A DNA stretch of 58,984 bases, from the IMG/VR virus record IMGVR_UViG_3300045741_000116, positions 1 through 58,984 of that record. One strand, written 5' to 3'. The notes beneath the pieces are model-generated. The model ran no database searches. It was not told the origin of the DNA and saw nothing but the letters and a program-made list of their open reading frames with translations. How positions within the stretch are numbered: the stretch's first letter is position 1; the number at the start of each line of letters is the position of its first letter. Shown piece by piece: positions 50,726 to 58,641 of this stretch. The position numbers and the translations under genes were made by a program. Origin of the DNA: a virus.

Positions 50726-51091
50726 TTATCTTTTATACTTTACGTCTGGTTTAATGAAAACACGGTTCTGAAGCCATTCTTCTGCCGGCACATCATCAAA
50801 GTACGCCAACGGCTTAGAAATTACAAGGTCGATATGGCGATCAAGCTCTAAGAACCTAGCAACGGTCGCCGCCCATTGGTAGCCGCCTCGGCTCCAAAGA
50901 ATGATATAGGCGCCTCTAGATTTTTCCTCTTTAAGAAGCCTTACCATAGATTGGTTAATCCCTACGTGGATAGTGCGCCCTGGCTCAATAGGGTCTGGAA
51001 TAAAAGCTCGCATTTGGCTGTCTTTAGGATCGCAAATCAAGGTACCGTCTACGTCAAAAGGCTTAATGTTTTCGCTCTTAATAATAATCAT
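50726..51091 (-). CDS. HAD-like phosphatase
   Basis: 121 residues. Motif I FDVDGTL with nucleophile Asp near 13 and acid Asp two later; motif II ILWSRGG near 65; Lys of motif III in ISKPLAYFDD, whose DD is motif IV. A minimal capless HAD fold. Substrate could be a nucleotide or the 5'/3' end of RNA or DNA. Partner role with the RNA ligase (end healing) is possible but they are not adjacent. Confidence 0.75.
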   Translation of the reverse strand: MIIIKSENIKPFDVDGTLICDPKDSQMRAFIPDPIEPGRTIHVGINQSMVRLLKEEKSRGAYIILWSRGGYQWAATVARFLELDRHIDLVISKPLAYFDDVPAEEWLQNRVFIKPDVKYKR

Positions 51092-51294
51092 TGTACTGTC
51101 CTTTTATTCTTAGTAATAAAATTCGCCATATCCAGAGTTGCGTTTAGTTCATCATGGATCTTGACGAAATGCAAGAGCTTGTTCATCGTTTCGTCAGAGA
51201 CTATCCCGTCTCCGGCTACGTCCTCGCGGACTTGGTTAGCCAAGTCCACAGCCGACTGAATCAAATCTAAGAGTTTGTAGTTAAGGTCTGTCAT
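51088..51294 (-). CDS. Small helical protein
   Basis: 68 residues from MTDLNYKLL, with GGAAGGAAAAG upstream and a start overlapping the preceding stop. Amphipathic helices throughout. Overlaps the HAD gene by ATGA. Unknown. Confidence 0.65.
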   Translation of the reverse strand: MTDLNYKLLDLIQSAVDLANQVREDVAGDGIVSDETMNKLLHFVKIHDELNATLDMANFITKNKRTVQ

Positions 51295-51704
51295 ACTACT
51301 TTTCCTTCCGTAGCTAGATAGCTCATAGCTACGTGTAATATTTTCCAATTATTTTCTAAAACGCCAAGCATCATATTACATTTTTCACAAGTAAGTCCTC
51401 GAACATTGCCCGTTTTATGATTGTGCTCGACTACAAGAGGTTTTTCAAGATTACAAATTTTACACTTAGCATTCTGTTCTGCATGCATTCTTTCTCTGTC
51501 ATCAATAGTTATGCCGTACCTTTGTTTTAGAAGTGAGTTATTTCGGGCCCTAATTCCTTCTGGTTTATTTCTAGCTTTTGCGGAAGACTCTGCACATTTT
51601 CTCTTATACTCAGGATTTGTTTTTCTAAGCCACGAGTTGTAGCAAACAATACACATTCCTCGAGCCCCGTAGCGCTTTTCTGGGTGACAACTACTCTTTT
51701 TCAT
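51291..51704 (-). CDS. Endonuclease VII-like HNH protein 1
   Basis: 137 residues. CKICNL and CEKCNMM give two CxxC zinc pairs around VVEHNHKTGNVRGL, the endonuclease VII/HNH active site. An extra N-terminal CxxC-like region (GMCIVCYN) is present. Full-length T4 endonuclease VII resolves branched DNA, but multiple small copies scattered in operons, as here, behave more like homing endonucleases. Overlaps both neighbours. Confidence 0.8.
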   Translation of the reverse strand: MKKSSCHPEKRYGARGMCIVCYNSWLRKTNPEYKRKCAESSAKARNKPEGIRARNNSLLKQRYGITIDDRERMHAEQNAKCKICNLEKPLVVEHNHKTGNVRGLTCEKCNMMLGVLENNWKILHVAMSYLATEGKVV

Positions 51705-52029
51705 TTTTAACTCTATTTGGGCTGCGGTTATCTATTAAAGTGCCTAGTTCGGCAGATCTAATTATCATTGAAGTGCAGGCTCGAATAGAGCCTAAATGAG
51801 GCTGCCCATCTACTGGGTCATTCTCTTCTCCATTAAGGTATGCGTAAGCATGTCTAAGTAAAGCGCTCATGATTCTGGTAACTTCCATACCGTTTTCATA
51901 ATTATACCGTCCGTATTTGCGTTCTCCTACCATTAGGGCTTGAGCCTCTGCTATCATAGCGGAATAGGGAATAAGACTAAGATCTGCCTTGCCTTGGTCG
52001 TGCTTTACTCCTGTTTTAGAGTTTTCCAT
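51691..52029 (-). CDS. DUF5664-type (MazG-like) nucleotide pyrophosphohydrolase
   Basis: 112 residues. KHDQGKADLSLIPYSAM, ERKYGRYNYENG, LLRHAYAYLNGEENDPVDGQ and HLGSIRACTSMI follow the phage dATP/dGTP diphosphohydrolase-related pattern with acidic metal-binding residues. It may tune nucleotide pools for replication. No PurZ-like gene is seen, so a 2-aminoadenine genome is not implied. Confidence 0.7.
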   Translation of the reverse strand: MENSKTGVKHDQGKADLSLIPYSAMIAEAQALMVGERKYGRYNYENGMEVTRIMSALLRHAYAYLNGEENDPVDGQPHLGSIRACTSMIIRSAELGTLIDNRSPNRVKNEKE

Positions 52030-52717
52030 TCCACCGTCCGCCTTTCTTGAGGACCATTGGTACCAACTGGGGGATGCCGTTTACAATTACCAGTATGGAC
52101 ACAATTGGTCGTTTTGGGTTTACTTTGTTATATCCTAAGGCAAGTGATTTGTCATCAGCTAAACAGCCGGTATGCGCGTCAAACATCAGTTTTTCTGGGG
52201 TTGAAATGTACGTGATTTGAGCCTTCTCGTGGAAATGCCCTTGGACCGTGCTCATACCGTACTGTGAGGCTAGGCGTCCTGCTGTACCTGTTTTACCGTG
52301 GCAGAAGTAAACTGGGCCTAACGGAGTGTTAACAATAGCGTCAAATACCCAGGTCCAGCCCTTGGGGGCGTCCAATACGTCGTTGTAGGGGCGGATAGCC
52401 TTGCGTGGGATTTTACCCACGATGGCTTTTCTAAGCACCATAGAGCCGTGGTTAGACTCAACTACAGTGACTTTGGGGAATAACTTATAGATAGGTATAA
52501 GTCCTTTAATCGCCTTCTGAAGCTCTACACCTGCGCTGTCGAGATCTGGGTCGCTGTCATGGAAGGAGGAGTCATGGAAGTCGGCCTCGTCACCAATACA
52601 AATAACTGTGTCTGGCTTATACTTAGCCTTAACTGCTTTGAGAAAAGGCACTGTGTCTGGGTGCGCGTAAGGATGGTGCATATCGCTTAACACCAGGATG
52701 CTCTTAGCTTTTTTCAT
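52016..52717 (-). CDS. Calcineurin-like metallophosphoesterase
   Basis: 233 residues. Metal motifs: LSDMHHP (Asp12, His14), GDEADFHD, ESNHGS (variant of GNHE), CHGKTG and QGHFHEKA. A compact phosphoesterase without the SbcD C-terminal domain. In an operon with SbcCD-like and RecA-like genes; may act on nucleic-acid ends or nucleotides. Start overlaps the upstream HNH stop. Confidence 0.8.
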   Translation of the reverse strand: MKKAKSILVLSDMHHPYAHPDTVPFLKAVKAKYKPDTVICIGDEADFHDSSFHDSDPDLDSAGVELQKAIKGLIPIYKLFPKVTVVESNHGSMVLRKAIVGKIPRKAIRPYNDVLDAPKGWTWVFDAIVNTPLGPVYFCHGKTGTAGRLASQYGMSTVQGHFHEKAQITYISTPEKLMFDAHTGCLADDKSLALGYNKVNPKRPIVSILVIVNGIPQLVPMVLKKGGRWNGKL

Positions 52718-52989
52718 TTTCCTCCCTCAGGTAAATCGTACTTTAATAAATACTCAAGAACTTCTTTCGTTGTTTCAATAGTTTGGCGGCCTACACGGAA
52801 CTTATTACAACGGTAACACAGCAGGCCGCGTATCTTGTTGGTCTTATGATTGTGATCGACGCTTAGGCTTTTCTTGAAAGCCTCCCTAGGTTTTTGGCAT
52901 ATAGCACATTTATTCCCGTGCTCTTGAATAAGCTTGTTACGAATCTCAGTAATCTGCTTGGTTGTGTAGAGTTTGCTGAGTTTAGCCAC
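52714..52989 (-). CDS. Endonuclease VII-like HNH protein 2
   Basis: 91 residues from the GTG at 52989, which has GGAAAGAG at good spacing; a GTG three codons earlier is too close to that site. CAICQK and CYRCNKF flank SVDHNHKTNKIRGL, the HNH/endonuclease VII core. Overlaps the SbcC-like gene end. Probably an inserted homing-type nuclease gene. Confidence 0.75.
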   Translation of the reverse strand: MAKLSKLYTTKQITEIRNKLIQEHGNKCAICQKPREAFKKSLSVDHNHKTNKIRGLLCYRCNKFRVGRQTIETTKEVLEYLLKYDLPEGGK

Positions 52990-54544
52990 GCAACACACTC
53001 TTTCCGTTTACCAACTCTACCTCAATCTGATTCGAAAATAAAGCTTTCAATTCTGTGCTATGCTCTACGCAAAAGACACTTTCATAAGAAGTCGAAAGCG
53101 CTTCAAGTAGCGAGTATGCTTTTACCTTAAATCTGTCGTCAAGTCCGTCCAATGCTTCGTCGAGAAACACAGCGTTAAACGTCACGCCATGGTGATTCTT
53201 TACCGCCTGCATTACGGCTAGGCCAAAAGACAGCTTAAGTAATTGACGCTGGCCTTTACTTAACTGCGTGTAAACGCACTCGTTTCCGTCTTTGTGAATA
53301 AGAGTTTCGATCTTATCGGCGTCGGCAATTGATAGCTCTACTCGAATCTCTGCGTCAAAATACTTTGCCAGGTATTCATTTGTAGTATTTTGTAGTTCCT
53401 GGATAGTTCTAGTAATTAGTGCGCCTCGGAAGTCCTGGATTACGTCCAGAAGGATCTGCACTTCTTGCTTTTCCCCGGCTACTTGAGTCTTTAGTTTGTC
53501 AAAAGCTTTTGCCTCAAGCTTGGTTTTCTGTACTTCTTCCCGCAACTCGTCAACTTCTGCATCATACGGATTTTCTTCAGTAATAGCTTCCTCGACCTGT
53601 TGAGTATAGTGGTTGGTCCTTTGCTGAGCCCTTTCAAACTGAGCTAAATACCGGTTAGTATCAGAAAATCGCGCACTTATATGTTCCCTAAGAATTTTAC
53701 GTTTTTTTGAAGGATCTTTAAGCGGTTCACCGCAAGAGCCGCATTTAGGATTTTCCATTTCGGCCTGCATTGCAGCAATGTCTTTTTCGCGCTCCGCTTC
53801 AAACTCCTCGGCGTACTTACGAAGCTGGTCTAGTTCGGCTTGGAGTTCTTTATCAAAGTTACGAGCCTTAGATTGGAGCCCTTCAATGCGCAGACCTCTC
53901 TGCGCTTGCCACGCAGTTTGCTGTCCTATTACTCTAGTGCAGGACGAGGTAAGTACGCGAAGGGCTGCGGCTGCTTGGTCTAGGGAAGAAGCGAGTGTAA
54001 CTTCCTTTTGTTTCAATTCCTTTTCTTTGGCACTTAAACTGAGTTTAAGCCGTTCTGGTAGGGCCAGGTCTACTATCTGCTCACAGATCTCCCTACGCGC
54101 TTTGGCAGTAGCAGTAAAGAAAGCCGCCGTTCTTGAAAATTCATGAAAGTAAGCTCCTGACAGGTAGAGGTCGGCGTCTATACCTAACTTGGCGTTTATG
54201 AGCTTCTGGGTGTCATTTAGGTCTTTACCTCGTAGAAGAGCGTTTTCACCGTAGCCAAAGAATAGATCATTTGGGTTACGGGCCCTAGTAACAATGAAAA
54301 ACTCACCGTTAAGGCTAAGGACGACTGAGCCAAAGGTCTGCTCTTTTGAGCCCCAAGACACTACTTCGTCAACTTTACCGCCTTTAGCGGTAATGCCGAA
54401 CAGTACCCACGGTACAATATCGCAGAGAGTAGACTTACCTGAGCCTGTGGCACCTTGGATAAGGGTCAGGCCTTGGTTAGAAAAGTTAAACGACAAATCT
54501 CCATAACTACTGAAGTTTTTGACTTCTGCTTTAATTACTCGCAC
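52982..54544 (-). CDS. SbcC/Rad50-like ATPase (T4 gp46-like)
   Basis: 520 residues from the GTG with GGAGG 4 bases upstream; the longer ATG form would overlap SbcD by 53 bases. Walker A GATGSGKST (31-39), long coiled coil, zinc hook CGSC (268-271) at its tip, signature LSKGQRQLLKLSFGL and Walker B VFLDEALDGLDD near the C-terminus. About half the length of E. coli SbcC, close to T4 gp46 (about 560). Works with the nuclease subunit encoded just upstream to resect DNA ends. Confidence 0.88.
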   Translation of the reverse strand: MRVIKAEVKNFSSYGDLSFNFSNQGLTLIQGATGSGKSTLCDIVPWVLFGITAKGGKVDEVVSWGSKEQTFGSVVLSLNGEFFIVTRARNPNDLFFGYGENALLRGKDLNDTQKLINAKLGIDADLYLSGAYFHEFSRTAAFFTATAKARREICEQIVDLALPERLKLSLSAKEKELKQKEVTLASSLDQAAAALRVLTSSCTRVIGQQTAWQAQRGLRIEGLQSKARNFDKELQAELDQLRKYAEEFEAEREKDIAAMQAEMENPKCGSCGEPLKDPSKKRKILREHISARFSDTNRYLAQFERAQQRTNHYTQQVEEAITEENPYDAEVDELREEVQKTKLEAKAFDKLKTQVAGEKQEVQILLDVIQDFRGALITRTIQELQNTTNEYLAKYFDAEIRVELSIADADKIETLIHKDGNECVYTQLSKGQRQLLKLSFGLAVMQAVKNHHGVTFNAVFLDEALDGLDDRFKVKAYSLLEALSTSYESVFCVEHSTELKALFSNQIEVELVNGKSVLRG

Positions 54545-55577
54545 AAGCCCTCCACAACGCCTTGAGGCGTTCTTTAGTAGCATCGCCGGTATTCGTCATG
54601 GAGTCAATCATATTGTCCAGTAGAGCAGATTGAGACATTGTGTCTGCTTTTGAAGGCACTTGGGTTTCTTGGTCTAGGGGTATATAGTCAACTTTTACTG
54701 AAGCGGCCTCTAGGCCTTCTATGAGCTTTTCTTTAGGAAAGCTGGATAGCTGCTCTTTAGTGCCTCGAAACTTTATCCACACCAGGTCTTCTGGGTTATG
54801 TTTGGAGCCGGTTTTTGGCTCTCCAAAAGCAATGTCATAAATGATGTGTTTTCGCATACTTGTAGGAATAAACTCCAAAGAACCGTCATTTTTTAGTACT
54901 TGGAAGCCCTTCTCTGGGTCGTTAGCCTCTCCGAAGCCTAGAGTATAGGGATTACCAATGTAGGATACTAGTCCACCATCTGGACACACAATATCTTGCC
55001 TAGGATGATAGTGACCACTTATTACTCGGTAGCCTGCGAATGTCTCTTTAGGTACTGCGCTCTTGTCTATAATGTAATCTCCCATAGCCGACCCCTGAAC
55101 ACCCTGGTGCATGATGATCATAGGTTTCGTAAGTACGTGTTCGTACTCTAAGAGTACTTCCTGCGCTTCCCCTTCTATATCCTGTAGGTACTTTAAAATC
55201 ACTGTAGGGTCCGCCTGATAGGGTATTAGGTCAACAGCTACTCCACAGAGGTGTCCGGTTTGTATAGTTTCAATGATTGTCGCATAGGGCTTAAGAAAGT
55301 TAAGTGCGTGCTCTTTACCCTTCTCGTTTATCAGGTCGTGGTTTCCTACTAGGATGATGGTCTCAGGTGCGTCTTTAACAGAAAGTAGCTCGATGAGTCG
55401 ATTAGCTACCTCGGCTCGGATGATTGCTTTTGTGTCTAAAAGATCCCCAGCTATTACTAGGGGGACTTTCAGCATTACCGCTTTAAACTGAGCTTTACGA
55501 AGAGCTAAGGATGCTAGCTCTATGGTATGTACGTTAAAGTGTACGTCTGAAATCAAAACTGCTATCGGTTCGCTCAT
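54531..55577 (-). CDS. SbcD/Mre11-like nuclease (T4 gp47-like)
   Basis: 348 residues from MSEPIAVL, which has GGAGGGG upstream. Phosphoesterase motifs: SDVHF (Asp11, His13), AGDLLD (Asp45), VGNHD (Asn79-Asp81), IIMHQG and SGHYHPRQD. The C-terminal part would form the capping and ATPase-binding domains. Overlaps the SbcC-like gene, so the two subunits are co-translated. Provides end resection for recombination-dependent replication. Confidence 0.88.
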   Translation of the reverse strand: MSEPIAVLISDVHFNVHTIELASLALRKAQFKAVMLKVPLVIAGDLLDTKAIIRAEVANRLIELLSVKDAPETIILVGNHDLINEKGKEHALNFLKPYATIIETIQTGHLCGVAVDLIPYQADPTVILKYLQDIEGEAQEVLLEYEHVLTKPMIIMHQGVQGSAMGDYIIDKSAVPKETFAGYRVISGHYHPRQDIVCPDGGLVSYIGNPYTLGFGEANDPEKGFQVLKNDGSLEFIPTSMRKHIIYDIAFGEPKTGSKHNPEDLVWIKFRGTKEQLSSFPKEKLIEGLEAASVKVDYIPLDQETQVPSKADTMSQSALLDNMIDSMTNTGDATKERLKALWRACASN

Positions 55578-55607
55578 ATCCCCTCCAGGATTTAAAAGCT
55601 CCTCCAC

Positions 55608-55712
55608 CTTTAACTACGGCTTCTCTTACCTAGGAACCGTCAGGACTCTAACCTGAAACTCTGGGTCACGCCAGCGTTATACCCTTGTACTTCGGGTGGG
55701 GAGCTAAATTAA
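55608..55712 (-). other. Structured intergenic RNA with tRNA-like hairpins
   Basis: The gap between the RecA-like and SbcD-like genes is rich in inverted repeats on the transcript: ACCC-GAAGTACAA-GGGT, ACGC-TG-GCGT within a GGGT/ACCC pair, and TCAGG-TTAGAGT-CCTGA. The last looks like a tRNA T arm with a 7-base loop. No matching acceptor stem is found, so it is either a decayed tRNA or an mRNA regulatory structure. Confidence 0.4.
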
Positions 55713-56540
55713 TTATTCGTCGCCTGCTCCTGCCAGTTTAATACCTTCAGCCGTGATGTCAAGTTCCATTACCTTGGGTCCAGGATTGGAACGGTCAATA
55801 TGGTTCTTAAAGAGACGCCATTGCACCTTAGCGCCTTTACGTACTTTTTCACCCTTGACAGTCGCCTCAATCCAAGATTTGCGGCTAGTTTGGTAAGTGA
55901 GGCTAGAAAAGAAGTTTACAGCTTTTCCGCCTGCGTTGGTTTTACCTGGGGAGCCTAGGTTGTCGTACGTATAGTTAATGATCAGGACTGCAATATCGTG
56001 CATCTGACGCATAGCAATAAGCATATTCAGGCCTTCCCGGTTAGTCTTACCCTTACCGCCTGGGCGCTGTGAGCTTTCGGCCAAAACGCGCTCCGTATCA
56101 TGTTTGGAGATGACGTTACCGATAGAGTCGATGATCACCAGGATTTCTTCCTTGGGGTTCTTTTCTAAGCGGTCATTCAGGAAGCCTAGGGTATCGTCAT
56201 AAACCTTCTCAGCGATAGACTCCTGAAGGACAAAGAGCTTCCTCTTAGGGTCTACACCCCAGTCGGTAAAGTCTTTCTTAGTCGTCTTACCCTCGGTCTC
56301 AACGTAAAGGACGGTGACGCCTTGGTCCTGGGCTGCTTTGATGGCAGCGATAGAAGCCGAGGTTTTACCTGAGTCGGAGTCGCCTGCAATCATGACGATT
56401 TTACGGAAAGGCAGCCCTTTGGTCTTAGTACCTTCCTGCCACCAGCTAGGCATTACGATGTATTTTAAGTTGTCTGAGTCAGGCATTTCGTCGGCTGAAA
56501 AGATGTTGGATTTAGGGCGAGTTAGTTTGCTAGGTTTCAT
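55713..56540 (-). CDS. RecA/UvsX-like recombinase
   Basis: 275 residues. Walker A GDSDSGKTS (53-61), catalytic Glu in YVETEG (81), Walker B ILVIIDSIG (133-141), and a DNA-binding-loop region around RPGGKGKTNREG (159-170). Shorter than E. coli RecA and without its C-terminal domain, as is usual in phages. It should form filaments on ssDNA with the UvsY-like mediator encoded upstream. Start overlaps an HNH gene by ATGA. Confidence 0.85.
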   Translation of the reverse strand: MKPSKLTRPKSNIFSADEMPDSDNLKYIVMPSWWQEGTKTKGLPFRKIVMIAGDSDSGKTSASIAAIKAAQDQGVTVLYVETEGKTTKKDFTDWGVDPKRKLFVLQESIAEKVYDDTLGFLNDRLEKNPKEEILVIIDSIGNVISKHDTERVLAESSQRPGGKGKTNREGLNMLIAMRQMHDIAVLIINYTYDNLGSPGKTNAGGKAVNFFSSLTYQTSRKSWIEATVKGEKVRKGAKVQWRLFKNHIDRSNPGPKVMELDITAEGIKLAGAGDE

Positions 56541-56941
56541 TTAGAGGTCCTTTCAAGGTAGGCTAAAAATTTGTCGCTCATGGTTTCGTACCAGCCTAGA
56601 TTAGTATTGCACCTGAAGCATAATAGTCCTCTTACTTTACCAGTCTTATGGCAATGGTCAACTGCTAAGGTGCAAGGTCTCCCTTGTTGTGGGTCGATTT
56701 TTGACTCGGGATTGCCGCAGATTGCGCAAAGGTCTTTTTGTTCTTCTCTTAGTTTTTCATAAGCTGCGTACGCTTCATCTATAGATAAATGAGGAAAATA
56801 TATAGTTCTTAATCGACGTTTTCGTTGATAAAATTTAAAATATTCTTGATTTTTATAATAACGTACGCGGGCCGCTTCTAAAGAACGGCTTTTATTTTTC
56901 TGGTAATATTCTTTTTTCTTGGCCGCGTTGTATTCGCTCAT
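56537..56941 (-). CDS. Endonuclease VII-like HNH protein 3
   Basis: 134 residues. Basic Tyr/Lys-rich N-terminus (AAKKKEYYQKNKSRSLEAAR), then CAICGN and CFRCNTN flanking AVDHCHKTGKVRGL. Closest of the three to canonical recombination endonuclease VII, and inserted between the mediator and recombinase genes, so it may either resolve recombination intermediates or be a homing element. Confidence 0.8.
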   Translation of the reverse strand: MSEYNAAKKKEYYQKNKSRSLEAARVRYYKNQEYFKFYQRKRRLRTIYFPHLSIDEAYAAYEKLREEQKDLCAICGNPESKIDPQQGRPCTLAVDHCHKTGKVRGLLCFRCNTNLGWYETMSDKFLAYLERTSK

Positions 56942-57342
56942 CCCATCGTACCTTTTGCCAATGTTCTAAAAAATATATGACTTTCTTTACAAACGTTGTA
57001 AGTACGCTCTACTTCTTCGGCGAGCACTTCTGCTTGATCATAAGCTTTTTGTTCGTTTTGCACTAACTCGTTGGTGTCGAGCATCGCAGCAATCCCAGCT
57101 TCGGTCGGTTTTTTGTCCGATTTAGAAATAATATCTAAATATATAGCTCCTCGTATGGCCTTAACATTTTGTTTCTTCATCCTGGCATCTAGATCTACCA
57201 AGCGAAGCTCCGAAGACACAACCATCATGGCGTGAAGAAACTTGGCCGCTAGCTCTTCTGCCTGCTCTGTGGTTACCCGCTCTTCATAGGCCGCTTTAAT
57301 AGTCTCTTCAAGATCTTTACAGAATTTTTCAAAATTTGACAT
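56938..57342 (-). CDS. UvsY-like recombination mediator (tentative)
   Basis: 134 residues, all helical. The pattern LRLVDLDARMKKQNVKAIRG then SDKKPTEAGIAAMLDTNELV and a C-terminal FRTLAKG resembles UvsY-like phage proteins in length (T4 UvsY is 137), charge layout and DKKPTEA-type phrase. Encoded two genes before the RecA-like recombinase. The assignment is inferred from pattern and context and could be wrong. Confidence 0.5.
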   Translation of the reverse strand: MSNFEKFCKDLEETIKAAYEERVTTEQAEELAAKFLHAMMVVSSELRLVDLDARMKKQNVKAIRGAIYLDIISKSDKKPTEAGIAAMLDTNELVQNEQKAYDQAEVLAEEVERTYNVCKESHIFFRTLAKGTMG

Positions 57343-57360
57343 AAAAACCCTCCTTTTGTG

Positions 57361-57792
57361 TTAAAAATTTAATCCTACTGACAAACCAATAATACCTGAC
57401 TTCATACCCCAAAGTCCAACAGTAACCGGTCCTAAGACTTCCTTTGAGACAGACAAGCCTACATCGATCCCTTGCGGGGAAGCATAGTTATACCCTCCTA
57501 AAAGGGATATTTGTAATGTTTTCCTTGTATTCGTCTGCTGGACGAGCTGGTCAGTTGTCTTAGTAGTATCGACAATGTGGGTATCAACGTGGGTGTCGAT
57601 TGTAGTGGTCGTAGTGCCGTCTGGAGCCTTGACGATTACCGTGTGGGAGTCCTGCTTTATGTCTTCTTTCTTCTTTTCTTCGGTTTTGGTTACCTCAGTT
57701 GTGATAACTGATTTTACCGAGTACCGGCCTGCAGCGAAGGCTACGGCCAGAAGTATTAGGGCTGTTATAATGATGGTAATACTTTGTTTCAT
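57361..57792 (-). CDS. Membrane-anchored periplasmic protein
   Basis: 143 residues. N-terminal membrane span (about 5-22), a Lys/Glu segment, a Thr/His/Asp-rich stretch with repeats (TTTTTIDTHVDTHIVDTTKT) and a C-terminal beta-rich domain of about 50 residues (LQISLLGGYNYASPQGIDVG, GLSVGLNF) that looks like strands of an outer-membrane-type barrel. It could span the periplasm. Start overlaps the CxxC mini-protein stop. Role unknown; superinfection exclusion or envelope modification are possibilities. Confidence 0.7.
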   Translation of the reverse strand: MKQSITIIITALILLAVAFAAGRYSVKSVITTEVTKTEEKKKEDIKQDSHTVIVKAPDGTTTTTIDTHVDTHIVDTTKTTDQLVQQTNTRKTLQISLLGGYNYASPQGIDVGLSVSKEVLGPVTVGLWGMKSGIIGLSVGLNF

Positions 57793-57947
57793 TTTTTCTC
57801 CTTTTTAGGCTTCTGTGCTTCAACCACTTCTGAGTATTCTGGAGATCCCGGATACCTGAGTATGACACGGCAGTTCCTACAGATCAAGCCTCCCATCTTT
57901 AGGATGGGAGTTGTGGTGTGGTTGCATTTATGGCATTTGAGGGTCAT
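57789..57947 (-). CDS. Small CxxC zinc-ribbon-like protein (complete copy)
   Basis: 52 residues: MTLKCHKCNHTTTPILKMGG then CRNC and a Lys-rich tail. Both ends overlap neighbours by ATGA. Homologous to 1-155; the two differ mainly in the first 12 residues while both CxxC pairs are unchanged. Possibly binds nucleic acid or a host protein. Confidence 0.7.
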   Translation of the reverse strand: MTLKCHKCNHTTTPILKMGGLICRNCRVILRYPGSPEYSEVVEAQKPKKEKK

Positions 57948-58441
57948 TTCTCACCTCGGTATTTGGCCAGTGCCACGCGCGCTATTTCGAAAATTCGGTT
58001 GAGCTCCGGAGCGTGCGAGTGGTACTGAGCTATTTGGTCCAACGCCTCAGCCAGCGCGTCGGCTTGGGCGCGAAGAGTAGCGCGCTCCTTGCCCCAATCA
58101 ATCGATGATTGCTGCCATTGGCGAACAGTGCGTTCAAGCTCAGCCTTCAGCGCGCCAATCGTGACTTTGTCTTGCTCGTATTGCCAGCGAGCGCCGTCAA
58201 TTACATCTTCAAACCGTTCTTCCGTAAAAAAATTTAACGTCCTAGCGCCATAAGCAAAACGCCATTCGCGTAAGGCCTGTTGATTAAACTCTGGCGCAAG
58301 CTCAGCTGCGGCTTTCAGGGCTGCGTCCCAGCCTGCTTTATAGCACTCCTCTTCCACCGGTCCAGTATCCCAGTTACCAAACTTAGCTTCAAAGGCTTCT
58401 GATGCTCGGTCACGTAGCTTGTTTAGTTTGTCATTGCTCAT
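57944..58441 (-). CDS. Hypothetical early protein with hypervariable centre (second version)
   Basis: 165 residues. Shares its N-terminus, the AGWDAALKAAAELAPEF block and the last 45 residues with 152-655, but the rest differs in sequence and spacing, including an aromatic stretch (RTLNFFTEERFEDVIDGARW) and a Trp-containing coiled coil (RQWQQSSIDWGKERATL). ATGA overlaps at both ends. Confidence 0.75.
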   Translation of the reverse strand: MSNDKLNKLRDRASEAFEAKFGNWDTGPVEEECYKAGWDAALKAAAELAPEFNQQALREWRFAYGARTLNFFTEERFEDVIDGARWQYEQDKVTIGALKAELERTVRQWQQSSIDWGKERATLRAQADALAEALDQIAQYHSHAPELNRIFEIARVALAKYRGEK

Positions 58442-58641
58442 CGTAACACCTCAGTCTTTTTGATCTTGGGTAAGATCTCGCCGCAGTTGTACAAGGTAAC
58501 TTCTACTTCAGCATCATTACGGTCAAAAGCAGTGAGGCGAAGCTTGTTGCCCTCACCTGCGTAAATTGTCACTTCTACTTGATTTGTGTTTGCTCGAAAC
58601 CAGTCGATTGCTTTTTTTAAATCATCTAGGTTGATTTTCAT
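58438..58641 (-). CDS. Hypothetical 67-aa early protein (second copy)
   Basis: Protein identical to 652-855, with only silent differences in the DNA. This pattern indicates purifying selection since the two copies separated. Confidence 0.75.
   Translation of the reverse strand: MKINLDDLKKAIDWFRANTNQVEVTIYAGEGNKLRLTAFDRNDAEVEVTLYNCGEILPKIKKTEVLR

Noticed and set aside
51691-52029. Marker of a 2-aminoadenine (Z) genome
   Set aside because: The nucleotide hydrolase is of a general phage type and no PurZ-like or DatZ gene is seen; the polymerase gives no specific sign.
55620-55700. A complete tRNA on either strand between 55620 and 55700
   Set aside because: The T-arm-like and anticodon-like hairpins exist, but no acceptor stem pairs and base 33 is not T in the anticodon-like loops.
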